64,000 nt of DNA, from assembly GCA_963210315.1 (NCBI GenBank), contig OY723239.1, positions 529,501 through 593,500 on the forward strand. The letters are read 5' to 3'. A program made the position numbers and the translations under genes. Positions within the stretch are counted from its first letter, which is position 1; every line of letters starts with the position of its first letter. This document shows, piece by piece, positions 1 to 11,700 of this stretch. This DNA comes from Rhynchopus euleeides. Lineage: Eukaryota; Euglenozoa; Diplonemea; Diplonemida; Diplonemidae. The notes under the pieces are model-generated. The model made no database searches. It saw nothing but the letters and a program-made list of their open reading frames with translations, and was not told where the DNA came from.

Positions 1-3000
1 GTCCTCAACACCCATTTCAGCACTCTCCTGCAGTCGGACACTTCTGCCTAGGTCCTAAACACCCATTTCAGCGCTCTCCTGCAGTCGGACACTTCTGCCT
101 AGGTCCTAAACACCCATTTCAGCACTCTCCTGCAGTCGCACACCTCTGCCTAGGTCCTCAACACCCATTTCAGCACTCTCCTCCAGTCGGACACTTCTGC
201 CTAGGTCCTCAACACCCATTTCAGCACTCTCCTGCAGTCGGACACTTCTGCCTAGGTCCTAAACACCCATTTCAGCACTCTCCTGCAGTCGGACACTTCT
301 GCCTAGGTCCTAAACACCCATTTCAGCACTCTCCTGCAGTCGCACACCTCTGCCTAGGTCCTCAACACCCATTTCAGCACTCTCCTGCAGTCGCACACCT
401 CTGCCTAGGTCCTCAACACCCATTTCAGCACTCTCCTGCAGTCGGACACCTCTGCCTAGGTCCTCAACACCCATTTCAGCACTCTCCTGCAGTCGCACAC
501 CTCTGCCTAAGTCCTCAACACCCATTTCAGCACTCTCCTGCAGTCGGACACTTCTGCCTAGGTCCTCAACACCCATTTCAGCACTCTCCTGCAGTCGGAC
601 ACTTCTGCCTAGGTCCTCAACACCCATTTCAGCACTCTCCTGCGGTCGCACACCTCTGCCTAACTCCGAAACACCCATTTCAGCACTCTCCTGCAGTCGC
701 ACACCTCTGCCTAAGTCCTCAACACCCATTTCAGCACTCTCCTGAAGTCGGACACTTCTGCCTAGGTCCTAAACACCCATTTCAGCACTCTCCTGCAGTC
801 GCACACCTCTGCCTAGGTCCTCAACACCCATTTCAGCACTCTCCTGCAGTCGCACACCTCTGCCTAGGTCCTCAACACCCATTTCAGCACTCTCCTGCAG
901 TCGGACACTTCTGCCTAGGTCCTCAACACCCATTTCAGCACTCTCCTGCGGTCGCACACCTCTGCCTAACTCCGAAACACCCATTTCAGCACTCTCCTGC
1001 AGTCGGACACTTCTGCCTAGGTCCTAAACACCCATTTCAGCACTCTCCTGCAGTCGGACACTTCTGCCTAGGTCCTCAACATCCATTTCAGCACTCTCCT
1101 GCGGTCGCACACCTCTGCCTAACTCCGAAACACCCATTTCAGCACTCTCCTGCAGTCGCACACCTCTGCCTAAGTCCTCAACACCCATTTCAGCACTCTC
1201 CTGAAGTCGGACACTTCTGCCTAGGTCCTAAACACCCATTTCAGCACTCTCCTGCAGTCGCACACCTCTGCCTAGGTCCTCAACACCCATTTCAGCACTC
1301 TCCTGCAGTCGCACACCTCTGCCTAGGTCCTCAACACCCATTTCAGCACTCTCCTGCAGTCGGACACTTCTGCCTAGGTCCTCAACACCCATTTCAGCAC
1401 TCTCCTGCAGTCGGACACTTCTGCCTAGGTCCTAAACACCTATTTCAGCACTCTCCTGCAGTCGCACACCTCTGCCTAGGTCCTCAACACCCATTTCAGC
1501 ACTCTCCTGCAGTCGGACACTTCTGCCTAGGTCCTAAACACCCATTTCAGCACTCTCCTGCAGTCGGACACTTCTGCCTAGGTCCTAAACACCCATTTCA
1601 GCACTCTCCTGCAGTCGCACACCTCTGCCTAGGTCCTCAACACCCATTTCAGCACTCTCCTGCAGTCGCACAGCTCTGCCTAGGTCCTCAACACCCATTT
1701 CAGCACTCTCCTGCGGTCGCACACCTCTGCCTAACTCCGAAACACCCATTTCAGCACTCTCGGGCAGTCGGACACCTCTGCCTAAGTCCTAAACACCCAT
1801 TTCAGCACTCTCCTGCAGTCGCACACCTCTGCCTAAGTCCTCAACACCCATTTCAGCACTCTCCTGCAGTCGGACACTTCTGCCTAGGTCCTAAACACCC
1901 ATTTCAGCACTCTCCTGCAGTCGGACACTTCTGCCTAGGTCCTAAACACCCATTTCAGCACTCTCCTGCAGTCGCACACCTCTGCCTAAGTCCTCAACAC
2001 CCATTTCAGCACTCTCCTGCAGTCGGACACTTCTGCCTAGGTCCTCAACACCCATTTCAGCACTCTCCTGCAGTCGGACACTTCTGCCTAGGTCCTAAAC
2101 ACCCATTTCAGCACTCTCCTGCAGTCGGACACTTCTGCCTAGGTCCTAAACACCCATTTCAGCACTCTCCTGCAGTCGCACACCTCTGCCTAGGTCCTAA
2201 ACACCCATTTCAGCACTCTCCTGCAGTCGGACACTTCTGCCTAGGTCCTAAACACCCATTTCAGCACTCTCCTGCAGTCGCACACCTCTGCCTAGGTCCT
2301 CAACACCCATTTCAGCACTTTCCTGCAGTCGCACACCTCTGCCTAGGTCCTCAACACCCATTTCAGCACTCTCCTGCAGTCGGACACTTCTGCCTAGGTC
2401 CTCAACACCCATTTCAGCACTCTCCTGCAGTCGGACACTTCTGCCTAGGTCCTAAACACCCATTTCAGCACTCTCCTGCAGTCGGACACTTCTGCCTAGG
2501 TCCTAAACACCCATTTCAGCACTCTCCTGCAGTCGCACACCTCTGCCTAGGTCCTCAACACCCATTTCAGCACTCTCCTGCAGTCGCACACCTCTGCCTA
2601 GGTCCTCAACACCCATTTCAGCACTCTCCTGCGGTCGCACACCTCTGCCTAACTCCGAAACACCCATTTCAGCACTCTCGGGCAGTCGGACACCTCTGCC
2701 TAAGTCCTAAACACCCATTTCAGCACTCTCCTGCAGTCGGACACTTCTGCCTAGGTCCTAAACACCCATTTCAGCACTCTCCTGCAGTCGCACACTTCTG
2801 CCTAGGTCCTAAACACCCATTTCAGCACTCTCCTGCAGTCGCACACCTCTGCCTAAGTCCTCAACACCCATTTCAGCACTCTCCTGCAGTCGGACACTTC
2901 TGCCTAGGTCCTCAACACCCATTTCAGCACTCTCCTGCAGTCGGACACTTCTGCCTAGGTCCTAAACACCCATTTCAGCACTCTCCTGCAGTCGGACACT

Positions 3001-4261
3001 TCTGCCTAGGTCCTAAACACCCATTTCAGCACTCTCCTGCAGTCGCACACCTCTGCCTAGGTCCTCAACACCCATTTCAGCACTCTCCTGCAGTCGCACA
3101 CCTCTGCCTAGGTCCTCAACACCCATTTCAGCACTCTCCTGCAGTCGGACACTTCTGCCTAGGTCCTCAACACCCATTTCAGCACTCTCCTGCAGTCGGA
3201 CACTTCTGCCTAGGTCCTAAACACCCATTTCAGCACTCTCCTGCAGTCGGACACTTCTGCCTAGGTCCTAAACACCCATTTCAGCACTCTCCTGCAGTCG
3301 GACACTTCTGCCTAGGTCCTAAACACCCATTTCAGCACTCTCCTGCAGTCGCACACCTCTGCCTAAGTCCTCAACACCCATTTCAGCACTCTCCTGCAGT
3401 CGGACACTTCTGCCTAGGTCCTAAACACCCATTTCAGCACTCTCCTGCAGTCGGACACTTCTGCCTAGGTCCTCAACACCCATTTCAGCACTCTCCTGCA
3501 GTCGGACACTTCTGCCTAGGTCCTAAACACCCATTTCAGCACTCTCCTGCAGTCGGACACTTCTGCCTAGGTCCTAAACACCCATTTCAGCACTCTCCTG
3601 CAGTCGCACACCTCTGCCTAAGTCCTCAACACCCATTTCAGCACTCTCCTGCAGTCGGACACTTCTGCCTAGGTCCTCAACACCCATTTCAGCACTCTCC
3701 TGCGGTCGCACACCTCTGCCTAACTCCGAAACACCCATTTCAGCACTCTCCTGCAGTCGGACACTTCTGCCTAGGTCCTAAACACCCATTTCAGCACTCT
3801 CCTGCAGTCGGACACTTCTGCCTAGGTCCTAAACACCCATTTCAGCACTCTCCTGCAGTCGCACACCTCTGCCTAAGTCCTCAACACCCATTTCAGCACT
3901 CTCCTGCAGTCGGACACTTCTGCCTAGGTCCTAAACACCCATTTCAGCACTCTCCTGCAGTCGGACACTTCTGCCTAGGTCCTCAACACCCATTTCAGCA
4001 CTCTCCTGCAGTCGGACACTTCTGCCTAGGTCCTAAACACCCATTTCAGCACTCTCCTGCAGTCGGACACTTCTGCCTAGGTCCTAAACACCCATTTCAG
4101 CACTCTCCTGCAGTCGCACACCTCTGCCTAAGTCCTCAACACCCATTTCAGCACTCTCCTGCAGTCGGACACTTCTGCCTATGTCCTAAACACCCATTTC
4201 AGCACTCTCCTGCAGTCGGACACTTCTGCCTAGGTCCTCAACACCCATTTCAGCACTCTCC
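1..4261. repeat. 51-bp satellite array, about 83 units
   Basis: A head-to-tail array of a 51-bp unit fills the left edge and continues beyond the window. Units differ at a few recurring positions (CGGACACTTC versus CGCACACCTC, TCCTCAAC versus TCCTAAAC, and a rarer CTAACTCCG form). Because 51 is 17 codons, every frame is kept between units. The minus strand reads MGVEDLGRGVRLQESAE, but the common TCCTAAAC variant puts an in-frame stop there, so long open stretches exist only where that variant is absent (about 310-729 and 769-984). I regard the coding potential as incidental. The last unit merges with the 3' end of the YR element ORF at about 4250. Confidence 0.97.
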
Positions 4262-5422
4262 CGGCTCTCCGGGCCGCGGCTTCAAACCCTGATCGATGAG
4301 CCTGTAGAGGAAGTCTGCATCAGTAAACCATCGAAAGTTCTCCCCCAGGGCTGGGAAGTCCCTCAGCAGCTGCACAATGTAGATGGTGCCTGGGGTAGCC
4401 TCTGAGATAATTCCTTCGTAGGAAGCCCGGGGGGCAGCGGAGAAGCGCGAGTCCACCCAGGCAGAGGCGTAGTCGTAGTACTTCAGGAACATGCGAAAAG
4501 GAGAACTTCGATACAGGCTGTGCACTGATGCCAGGGAATCACCGGAATCACTTACTGACTCTGCAGGATCCGCGTCGCTTCCTTCGTCTCCAGGGTCGCT
4601 TGCCATAGTTGAGGCGGGAGATACTGTTCCGTTGAAGCTGCGTTCCGATGCCGAGCTAGGTGTTGGGCGGCACGCTGTCCCGCCGCCTCCGCGGTAACCT
4701 GCAGGGCACTCCGCCGGATACCGTGGGACAGGATGCATAGAGAGTCCCACAGGTAGGTGTTGTAGTGGGCATATTGCAGGCCCTGGAACAAGGTCCCTTG
4801 AGGGGACACTTGCTGCCGATGAGTGATCCAGTGACGCAGGAGGCCGATGTATCGGCCTGTGGGGGGTAGCAGGAGGGCCTGTCCTTTCTGGGAGAGATCC
4901 GTCTTTCCTCCCACAAACACCACCATGATGTAGCCCGAGTCCAGGAAGCTGACATCCCGGCACCGCAGCCTCTCCATGTCGCTCCACCGGCACCCCGTGC
5001 TCCACTGCAGAGCGAGGGCCACAGCCGGGAGGCTTACCGGCTTGCGAAAAACAACGTTGAACACTCTGTTCGGGTTCACTGTCTCCGGCTGCCGTCTTTC
5101 CTCCCTGGGTATTTGGAGGGTTGCCCTCCGGAACGCCGGAGGAGATCTTCGCCATGGCGTGGTACGTAAGGTACTGCCTGGCACTCGCGGGGGAGATCCT
5201 CGACTGCTGCATGAGCGACCTGAGCCACATCAAGAAGACCATCTCGGGATCTAAGTTGGGGTCGTGGGGAGAAAGATTTGCGTAAAACTGCGCGGCACGA
5301 GCTTCCACGGAGATCATCGCCCGGAGAGAACTCTCCCGGTAGCACCCCGCCAGGAAGGACGACGTCTCGTGCCGCAAGTCGTTGTACCCCTCCTCTGAGA
5401 CGGGCGGTGCAGGTCTGCGCAC
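4250..5422 (-). mobile_element. Tyrosine recombinase region of the 4.2-7.5 kb element
   Basis: The first ~100 residues resemble a phage-integrase core-binding (SAM-like) domain. The catalytic part shows the family signature: an arginine in STGCRWSDM, a histidine-arginine pair in SHGIRRS, and a C-terminal tyrosine in STEQYLPP. An acidic serine-rich stretch and a unique C-terminal tail follow. The reading frame is interrupted about once, so the protein is not expected to be made whole. The family is clear, but the exact element class is not. Confidence 0.7.
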
Positions 5423-5458
5423 CTGGTGCCGCTCGAGGAGGGGAGCCCAGGGGCCCAG

Positions 5459-6503
5459 TCATTGGCGAGGGTGCTTCCCTTTTCCGCCCTGCTGAAAACC
5501 CCCCTTGTGCTTGTATCCGGTAACCCGGTCTCCCCCCTTCGGCCTCTGCGGGTTGCGAGGGCTCGGCTCCGCACTGGGCTTGTGGCGTTGGGCCGCCAGG
5601 CGGGCCTCCGACTGCAGGGTAGTCATCTTCTCGCGCGTCACCGACATGAAGGGGAGGGCCGCCAGTCGCTCCTCGAACTCCCCAGCGCCCACAGCCGCCT
5701 GCTCGCGGCGCAGGCCAGCCTCGATCAGCACCTCCTTGACTAGGATGGCCTCGAGGCGAACCACCATGTCGTTCATCAGGACCCCCATAGATGCCGCCCC
5801 CTGCATGTACATCATCCTCCGCAGACTCTTCAGGAGGACACGACGCTCGTGAAACTGGGAGCTCTGGGTGGCGGCAACCGGAGCGTCATGGCGCATGATC
5901 AGGTGCGTCCACAAGCTTTCCAGCTTGTTCGGGTCGTTCAGGAAGGGGAGCCATGTGACAACCCGCGCCAAATCGGGAAGCTCTTCCGATGGCCACTGCC
6001 CTCCATAACTCGGCATGGCTGCGTAGGGGTTCTGAGCGGCGTACGCCGCGTCGTACCCTTGAGGGGCGTACACGAATGACCCCTGCCCTTGAGGGACAGC
6101 AGGCATGCCGGGACCCACTCCCTGAGGAGCCTGCGGGAGTGTTGCGGAGCCCTGCCCCTGAGGGGGGTACAGGGAGTGTCCTGTCTGTGACACCGAGCCC
6201 AGCCCTTGAGGGGCATACGTGGGCTGGACGATCCCCTGGGGGGCCGCATGAGGGACAGCACCCAGCCCTTGAGGGGCTTGCATTGGGTGCCCCTGGGCGG
6301 ACAGAGTGGCAGAGCCCGACCCTTGAGGGGCGTACATGGGGTGCACTTGGCCCGTCGGTAACACCGAGCCCGGCCCTTGAGGGGCATAGGTAGGCTGGAC
6401 GAAACCCAGAGGGGCGGCCTGCGCGACAGCACCTGGCCCTTGAGGGGCCTGCAGTGGGTGCACTTGGTTCGCTGGCCTAGCAGAGCCCGGCCCTTGAGGG
6501 GCG
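5459..6503 (-). mobile_element. ORF1 (gag-like) repeat and helical region
   Basis: This frame has tandem degenerate repeats built on APQGPGS/VHPMYAPQG, about 11 copies, which give the repeated CCCTTGAGGGGC on the plus strand. A roughly 150-residue helical, charged segment follows, and then a basic Gly/Lys-rich tail (KGGFQQGGKGKHPRQ) suited to nucleic-acid binding. It lies just upstream of the recombinase in element orientation, the usual place for a gag-like protein. I recognise no capsid domain with confidence. Confidence 0.6.
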
Positions 6504-7029
6504 TTTTTTTTTTCCATGTCGCTCCCGTTGGTCACTGCGCTGCTTTGAGTCAGCCACGTGGCGGAAGCCGGACCGCAGGGAGGGGCGTTGCGCCCGTTGA
6601 CGCCTCTCGCTCCTCATGTGCCTTGAGTAGCTGCCTGGTGGGTCTGCTTTGAGGCGGGGAATCGCGTCAGGCCAAACAGCCACTGCGAGGACGTCTCCCC
6701 TAAAAGAAAAGAAAGAATGTGGGAAGGGGACGGGGGCGAGATGGGTGGGCGGCGCAAGCCGGAAGGAGCGCCCCCCATGGGGCGGAAGCTCACCCGACAG
6801 CATAAAATGCTGCAAAAACAACAAAAAAGGGGAAAAGAAACCACGCACACCACAACATCAATAAAACCAAAGCCGTGCAGAAAGGGCCCCTCCGCATATA
6901 TGAAACAGGGCACACAGCGGAAAATGAGTTACCAGAGCTTGCTTTAGTTTCCCCTCGGAGGAGGGTAATCACAGGGGGCGCCACGTGAAGGCAGCAAGTT
7001 GGATTTTATCCCCCCTGGTGACGAGAGTG
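6504..7029 (-). mobile_element. Poly(A)-tailed retroposon, copy 1 (in the YR element)
   Basis: This ~525-bp sequence ends on the minus strand in an A-tract (plus T-run 6504-6513). Its 500-bp body recurs almost unchanged at 19105-19616 and 54733-55246. The flanking hexamer GGGGCG at 6498-6503 and 7030-7035 looks like a target-site duplication. A tail, a duplication and several identical-length copies fit LINE-mobilised retroposition (SINE-like or 5'-truncated). No tRNA-like A/B boxes were recognised. The first ~13 bp at the 7029 end are unique to this copy. Confidence 0.75.
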
Positions 7030-7529
7030 GGGGCGTACACGGGATGCACATGTCCTTGAGGGACAGGGGAAGGGAGGGGGGGCACGACAGAGGGAGGGAA
7101 GACAGGTTCTGCAGGGGCCTGGGGGGAGTGCTGTGTGTTCGGGAAGGGCACGGAGAAGGCCTCAGCCACTTCAGTCGCGGCCGCACTCACCTTTTCCTCT
7201 GCGCTCGCTTTCGTGGTCCGGTCCCCTTCCGGGTCCTCACCGCTTCCCACAGCGAACGCGCACAGCGGGCAACACCACTCGCTCGCCCCTTCGCCCTTCA
7301 CAAACGGGCTGAGAGCCCCTGTTTCGCCTGACACTGCCTTCCACTCAGGGCAGATCACCCGACCCCGGCACCCACACCTCCAGCACTGCTCCGACTCCGC
7401 GCTCTTGTGCTCGATGGCACAGCGCGGAAAGATGCAGCGCGCACGCGGCTCGGCGGGCTCAACGCCCTCCGGAAGGACAGGTACTGTGACCTTGCTCCAA
7501 TCGACCGAGCTCAGCTGCGACAGCGACAT
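7030..7529 (-). mobile_element. ORF1 N-terminal cysteine-rich domain
   Basis: The frame opens with ATG at 7529. It has a conserved pattern (W..V.VLPEGVEPAEP, then C-x4-C, an EQCWRCGC cluster and a distal CCPLC), followed by a Pro/Ala-rich linker. The same pattern occurs at 17304 on the plus strand (PTGKEPHEP, CCFPECP, CARCGGQC, CPPCC), so it is a family domain rather than chance. It probably binds zinc. The retroposon at 6504-7029 separates it from the rest of ORF1. Confidence 0.6.
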
Positions 7530-7548
7530 ATTCTACTGAGTACGAACC

Positions 7549-7705
7549 CAGTTTTTTGTTTGTACGAACGGTGCCTGCTAGTGCATGTGTGCAGATACCG
7601 AACGCTGCCACGAGTCTTTTTAGTGCGAAAAGCTAGCTGTTCTTGCACGATCCACACAAAACAACAGGTTGTCGCAGGATTCGAATGGAGTCGACGTGTG
7701 TAAAC
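7549..7705. repeat. Dispersed ~150-bp repeat (R3), copy 1
   Basis: The block starting GTTTGTACGAACGGTGCCTG and ending near GATTCGAATGGAGTCGAC recurs at 14084-14250, shortened at 43789-43888, and in its second half at about 11393-11455 and 25470-25512. Its role is unknown. Most copies sit downstream of cyclase-family genes. Confidence 0.8.
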
Positions 7706-7722
7706 ACGGTTTGCCCCCCGGC

Positions 7723-7826
7723 AGGATCCCGGGAAACCCCGGCCGGGCCCGGAAATTCCGGGACCGGGTTTTTGAAATCCCGGCCGGGATCCCGGTGAAA
7801 TCCCGGCCGGGTCCGGCCGGGAATCC
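7723..7826. repeat. CCGG-rich quasi-palindromic tract
   Basis: About 100 bp built of overlapping CCCGG, CCGGCCGGG and GGGATCCCGG words, interrupted by AAA or TTTTT. It could fold in many registers and holds no ORF of note. Confidence 0.85.
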
Positions 7827-8835
7827 AGGGGGTTCTCAGTCTCAGGTCGCTTGGACCGAGGTCATCTCAGACCTATGGCTTTCAGTCCCAGTTTCAGATT
7901 CAGACCTGCTGATCCAGAACCGCACCCTCTCCTTCCACACCAATTGTAACCGCTGCTCATGGGTCCGAGTGACGACGATAGCAATGACGATGGCTCCATA
8001 GCAAAGATGGCTACCACTGTCAAAGCTCATCTGGAACTGAAACTGTCCCAGATGGAAGTCTCCTGTATAAATCCAGGGTTCGGGGTTACCACGAGTGTAA
8101 CGCAGATACGTGCAGGTGTGTCAAGAGAGTGTGCAGCTCACAGCAGTTCCGCATCCTCCTGGTTGCTGAACTCCACAGTCCGAGGACGACGAAGGGGACG
8201 ACGAGGGTCGACGTAGGCTTATCTTACGCTACGGCAGGGGTGGACTCAGCCACCCCGGGGGCAGGTTGAACAGGTTGTGTGGTTCCACTGATCAACATAT
8301 GGGTCGGCCTGTCTGATAAGACTCAGCCACCCTGCGGGTCAAGTGATTCCAAAAGGGTGCCTATTTGACCAAAAGGCAAAATTTCCTCCCGCCATGTTCC
8401 CGTACCACAGAGGCTGTTGTGTTTTGCCTCTGTGTATGCGTACGTTTTGCGATGACGGGGTGTGGAACCTGGCGTAGACCGAGCTACAACCAGGAACCAA
8501 CGGCCCAACTCGGCGCCGTGGTCAATTTTTGTGAAAAGGCCTTGACCAGAGGCATCCCCCAAACACTAAATTTGCTCTGTTTCATCCTGAACCGACCGAC
8601 CAGGCAGCGTGAGGAGGCATCAGAGCCCCTCGTGGACAGCCGCAGCACCCTTCCTTTACTAACGTCAGGCTTCACCACTAGCACGAAGCATCACTGTTTT
8701 ACGTCAGGTATGGCAATCGCCCACCCAAGGAAGTCGAGGAGTTTGAGCCGTTGGAAGTTACCAGAGGGACAAGCAAGAGGGATCTGCAAAGCAGTGATGT
8801 CTGTTGTACCCTTGGACCAATAAATTACTGTAAAG
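7827..8835. other. No gene recognised
   Basis: Both strands carry only short frames without recognisable protein features. I see no RNA gene. The stretch appears to be unique intergenic DNA between the YR element and the first cyclase-family flank. Confidence 0.6.
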
Positions 8836-8941
8836 ACGTGGAAGCGGAGACGTGGGGGGCCTTCACACAGAAGTGCAGGAATGAGCTGTCGCACAAGGTG
8901 TAATGTGACACAGTTCGACGCACAGCGAACGGCCCCGAGAG
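8836..8941. repeat. Conserved 3' flank of type A genes, copy 1
   Basis: This block (AAGACGTGGAAGCGGAGACGTGG through GACACAGTTCGACGCACAGCG) recurs downstream of the genes ending at 11701, about 14476 and 25752. It was probably carried along by tandem duplication of whole gene units. Confidence 0.85.
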
Positions 8942-9004
8942 GGGTTGTGTGGGTGAAGGGAAGCAGTGCCCCGCCTTGTGGTGGGTCGGGGTGGCGTGCA
9001 CTGC

Positions 9005-10862
9005 CTACACATGGACAGCAAGGGGTGTGGTGTGCCCCAGCAGGCTGATGGTGCTGTGTGCCTGCCTGTGGTGCTCGCCTGCCATCTCACCCGCCTTCTG
9101 CATGTCGGTCCCAGACAGATACGCACGCATCGCAGCGTTGTACGGCTCCCACTCTGCAGCAGCCTTCCCAACGTGGTGCATCCACTCCCCATCCTCCTCG
9201 TTGTCTGAGCTCCCCTCCTCCTCCACCAGCAGCGAGTACACACAGAAGCATGTCTCCTCGTTGTTGTTGTTGATGTTGTAACTGTCGACTTGCACAGACA
9301 TGGGGACGTGCTCACCACCACCACGTGCATTCTGCTTCACCAGACGCACCCGCCTCGGCACAAGCAGCAGCACGTTCTGGTGTTCTGTATCCTTGCGCAG
9401 TGCGGTGTTGCACACCACGTCCAGCCCGAAGGCACGCGCAGCACGCTCCATCCCACACGCCAGGACAGGCAGCACCCCAAGCAGGCTGAACCGCCGCATC
9501 TCCGCACACCCCGTGTCCCCGCACAGGACACGCCCCGACGCCGCTCCGATGTTGACACGCAGAGCACTGTCTGTGATGTTGTCCTGCTGGGTGTTGAAGC
9601 TGCGCACCGCCCGCACGACCTGCTGTGCTGCACCTGCAGCTGCAGTGGCGTGCACGAAGCACGTGCGTGACGTGTTGAAGGAGGCAAGGATGCGGTCACC
9701 GACGAACACGTCCACCAGACCACGGCGTGACTCCACTGCCGACATCGTGTTGGTCAGCAGCATCTCGAAGAACGACGTGAGGGTGCGGGGGTCCTCCTCC
9801 AGACACGCCAGTGCGTTGCATGTGTTCACCACAAGCAGTGTTGACCGTACGTTCTTCAAGACACCAAGCACCTTCGTCGCCACAACACGGCGCCCCTCTG
9901 TATGTTCACTTGCTCATCTGCTACGCGGAATTGACCTCACACCCTAACTCATCGAAGAGCGGCTGACCATAGACTCACAGGCAGTGCTCCTCCTCCCCTC
10001 TGGAACGTCGTCATGTTGCTGTGCAGGGAGGCACGACTTCGGGAGGTACGGGCGGTACGCACGCAGGTTCTGCTCCAGCCTGCGAAGCGCCTCGTGCATC
10101 GCTGCAGGCAGCCGCCCCTCCGCCTCCGCCTCCTGCAGCATCTCCGCCACGGTGTCGACGTCGTAGCCCGCCAGAAGTTGTGCAATCGCCTCCACAGTCT
10201 CGATGGTCCGTCCCATCGCCGCCTTCTCCCTCTCGGCTGACTCTGCGAACCCGCGTGTGGCGGCGAAGGCGACCAGCAGCACGAAGAGAGAGATCTGCAT
10301 TTCAAGTATCCCCTTAAATGCAGCGACCGGACACGGCGGGTCTGTGCACTCGACGAGAGGCCGAATGCGTTCCCACCTGAAAGAGTCAGGTGCAGTTCCC
10401 GGCAGGTCGAACAGGCCGAAGCGAAGGATGGTCTCCGACGTGCTGATGATGACCCACAGGGCAGCGACCCCTGTCACCCACGTGGCGAAGCGACTGCCGA
10501 GACCGACCACCAGTGACAGGTCTGCGAGAAGCACAAAGGCTGGCCACATCGGCGGGCTGCCGACACTGCGGGTGGCCATCTCTGAGGAAATGATAATGAG
10601 AGCAAGCACCACGACGTACGCACGCACGATGTTGCGTGTCAGGCGCACCCCGCACACACAGAGGGCGATCGTCATGGAATTGGAGCCCAGCACCAGGATG
10701 TAGCCAACAATGACGTGCGGATACTTCTGTTGTAGAGAGCACATCACCCATGATCAAAGCGAGCGTACAGCTCATGAGGAACATCAGCCTTCGGTCGCTG
10801 CGTGCCTTTCCCTTGAGCTTCCCGTCCATCGAGATGACGCGTTCGTACCAACCCATCGCCAT
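9005..10862 (-). pseudogene. Type A membrane pseudocyclase, degraded copy (gene 1)
   Basis: This is a sixth type A copy in origin, closest in its N-terminal half to the gene starting at 17002. The start MAMGWYERVISMDG is preserved at 10862, but a small deletion near 10745 shifts the frame within the first membrane segments. A nonsense codon (TAG at 9944-9946, where the paralogues have TCG for serine) separates the membrane/linker half from the C-terminal degenerate cyclase fold. Both halves otherwise stay open and similar to intact copies, so inactivation looks recent. It is the first of three tandem units (8.8-17.0 kb) in the same orientation. It could be a non-functional relic or still be transcribed, and the sequence cannot tell which. 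Confidence 0.85.
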
Positions 10863-11338
10863 TGTGCTTCAGTGTGTCTGACATGGAGATGGGTCGCTGC
10901 ACGGCTGGCCACACTTTTCTGTACGACCACCCCAGAGGGACAGCATTCTCTGCCCCCCCTTGGAATCGCAATAATTCACGGATTCCTCACGCCGGGTCCA
11001 CCTAGTGGTCCCACCGACGAACCCCCCGAAACAAGAGCGTCAACCCACCACATCTCCAAACTCGAAAAGTTAGCGACAGACCTGTGCGTGACCCACATCG
11101 GAACAGCAGGGGAAGCCTGGCCTGGGGAAGGCGTGGCCTGAGGGGCTCGGTGGCGTGGGGTGAAGCAGTCCCGCCTTTCGCGGGGGGTGTAAACTAATTT
11201 TGGCTTCAGTCGCACAAAACTGGGTGGTGAAAAGTGACACAGTTTGACGCACAGCGAAGGGCCCCGTAGAACGTGGAACTGAAACCACTGGAAAGCGGTT
11301 TCGTGGGCCAGATCGGAAGGAGGAGGAGGAGGGGGGAT
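10863..11338. repeat. Conserved 5' flank of the tandem genes, copy 1
   Basis: About 475 bp upstream of gene 1 recur nearly base for base at 13543-14030 upstream of gene 2. The first ~110 bp also lie upstream of the gene starting at 17002. The proximal part follows the ATG with ACATGGAGATGGGTCGCTGC. It probably holds the promoter and leader of these genes, but I cannot point to a core promoter motif. Part of it also occurs at 17937-18145 without a gene. Confidence 0.85.
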
Positions 11339-11392
11339 CACGTCTGGCTGCAGATGCGGTAGGGTTGCGTTGTGCTCACATGTGTGGTGTTC

Positions 11393-11640
11393 CAACACGA
11401 TCCACACAAAACAACAGTTTGTCGCAGGATTCGAATGGGGTCGACATGTGTAAAGACGTGGAAGGGGAGACGTGGGGGGGGCCTTCGCACAGAAGTGCAG
11501 GAATGGGCTGTCGCCCAAGGTGTAACGTGACACAGTTCGACACACAGCGAACGGCCCCGTAGAACGTGGAAGTGAAACCACTGGAAAGCGGCTGGTGGCT
11601 CATGTCGGAAGAAGGAGGAGGAGAAGGAGGAGGAGGGGGG
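11393..11640. repeat. Conserved 3' flank of type A genes, copy 2
   Basis: This contains the second half of the R3 repeat, the AAGACGTGGAAGGGGAGACG block, the GACACAGTTCGACACACAGCG block and a GAG/AGG-rich run. It matches the flanks at 8836, 14250 and 25500. Confidence 0.85.
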
Positions 11641-11700
11641 TTGTGTGGGTGAAGGGAAGCAGTGCCCCGCCCTGTGGTGGGTCGGGGTGGCGTGCACTGC

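Larger units (their letters stand above)
4250..7529 (-). mobile_element. Broken tyrosine-recombinase element (gag-like ORF1 plus YR)
   Basis: A fossil mobile element on the minus strand. From its 5' side it has a cysteine-rich zinc-type domain, a long Pro-Gln-Gly-rich repeat region with a helical tail, then a tyrosine recombinase region whose end merges into the 51-bp satellite. No reverse transcriptase is visible, so it could be a Crypton-like or DIRS/Ngaro-like element that lacks or lost its RT. It carries one nested retroposon (6504-7029) and about one or two further breaks. Its outer ends are not recognised. A second copy of its zinc domain lies at 17304. Confidence 0.7.

Noticed and set aside
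310-984. Minus-strand 17-residue repeat proteins in the satellite
   Set aside because: Frames are open only because the unit is 51 bp. A common unit variant carries an in-frame stop, and no flanking gene structure exists.
7670-7700. tRNA-like B box (ATTCGAATCC on the minus strand)
   Set aside because: No cloverleaf, anticodon arm or A box at the correct spacing could be found around any copy of this repeat.
8365-8823. 152-codon plus-strand ORF
   Set aside because: No conserved features and atypical composition. It lies in unique intergenic DNA with stops in all homologous flanks.
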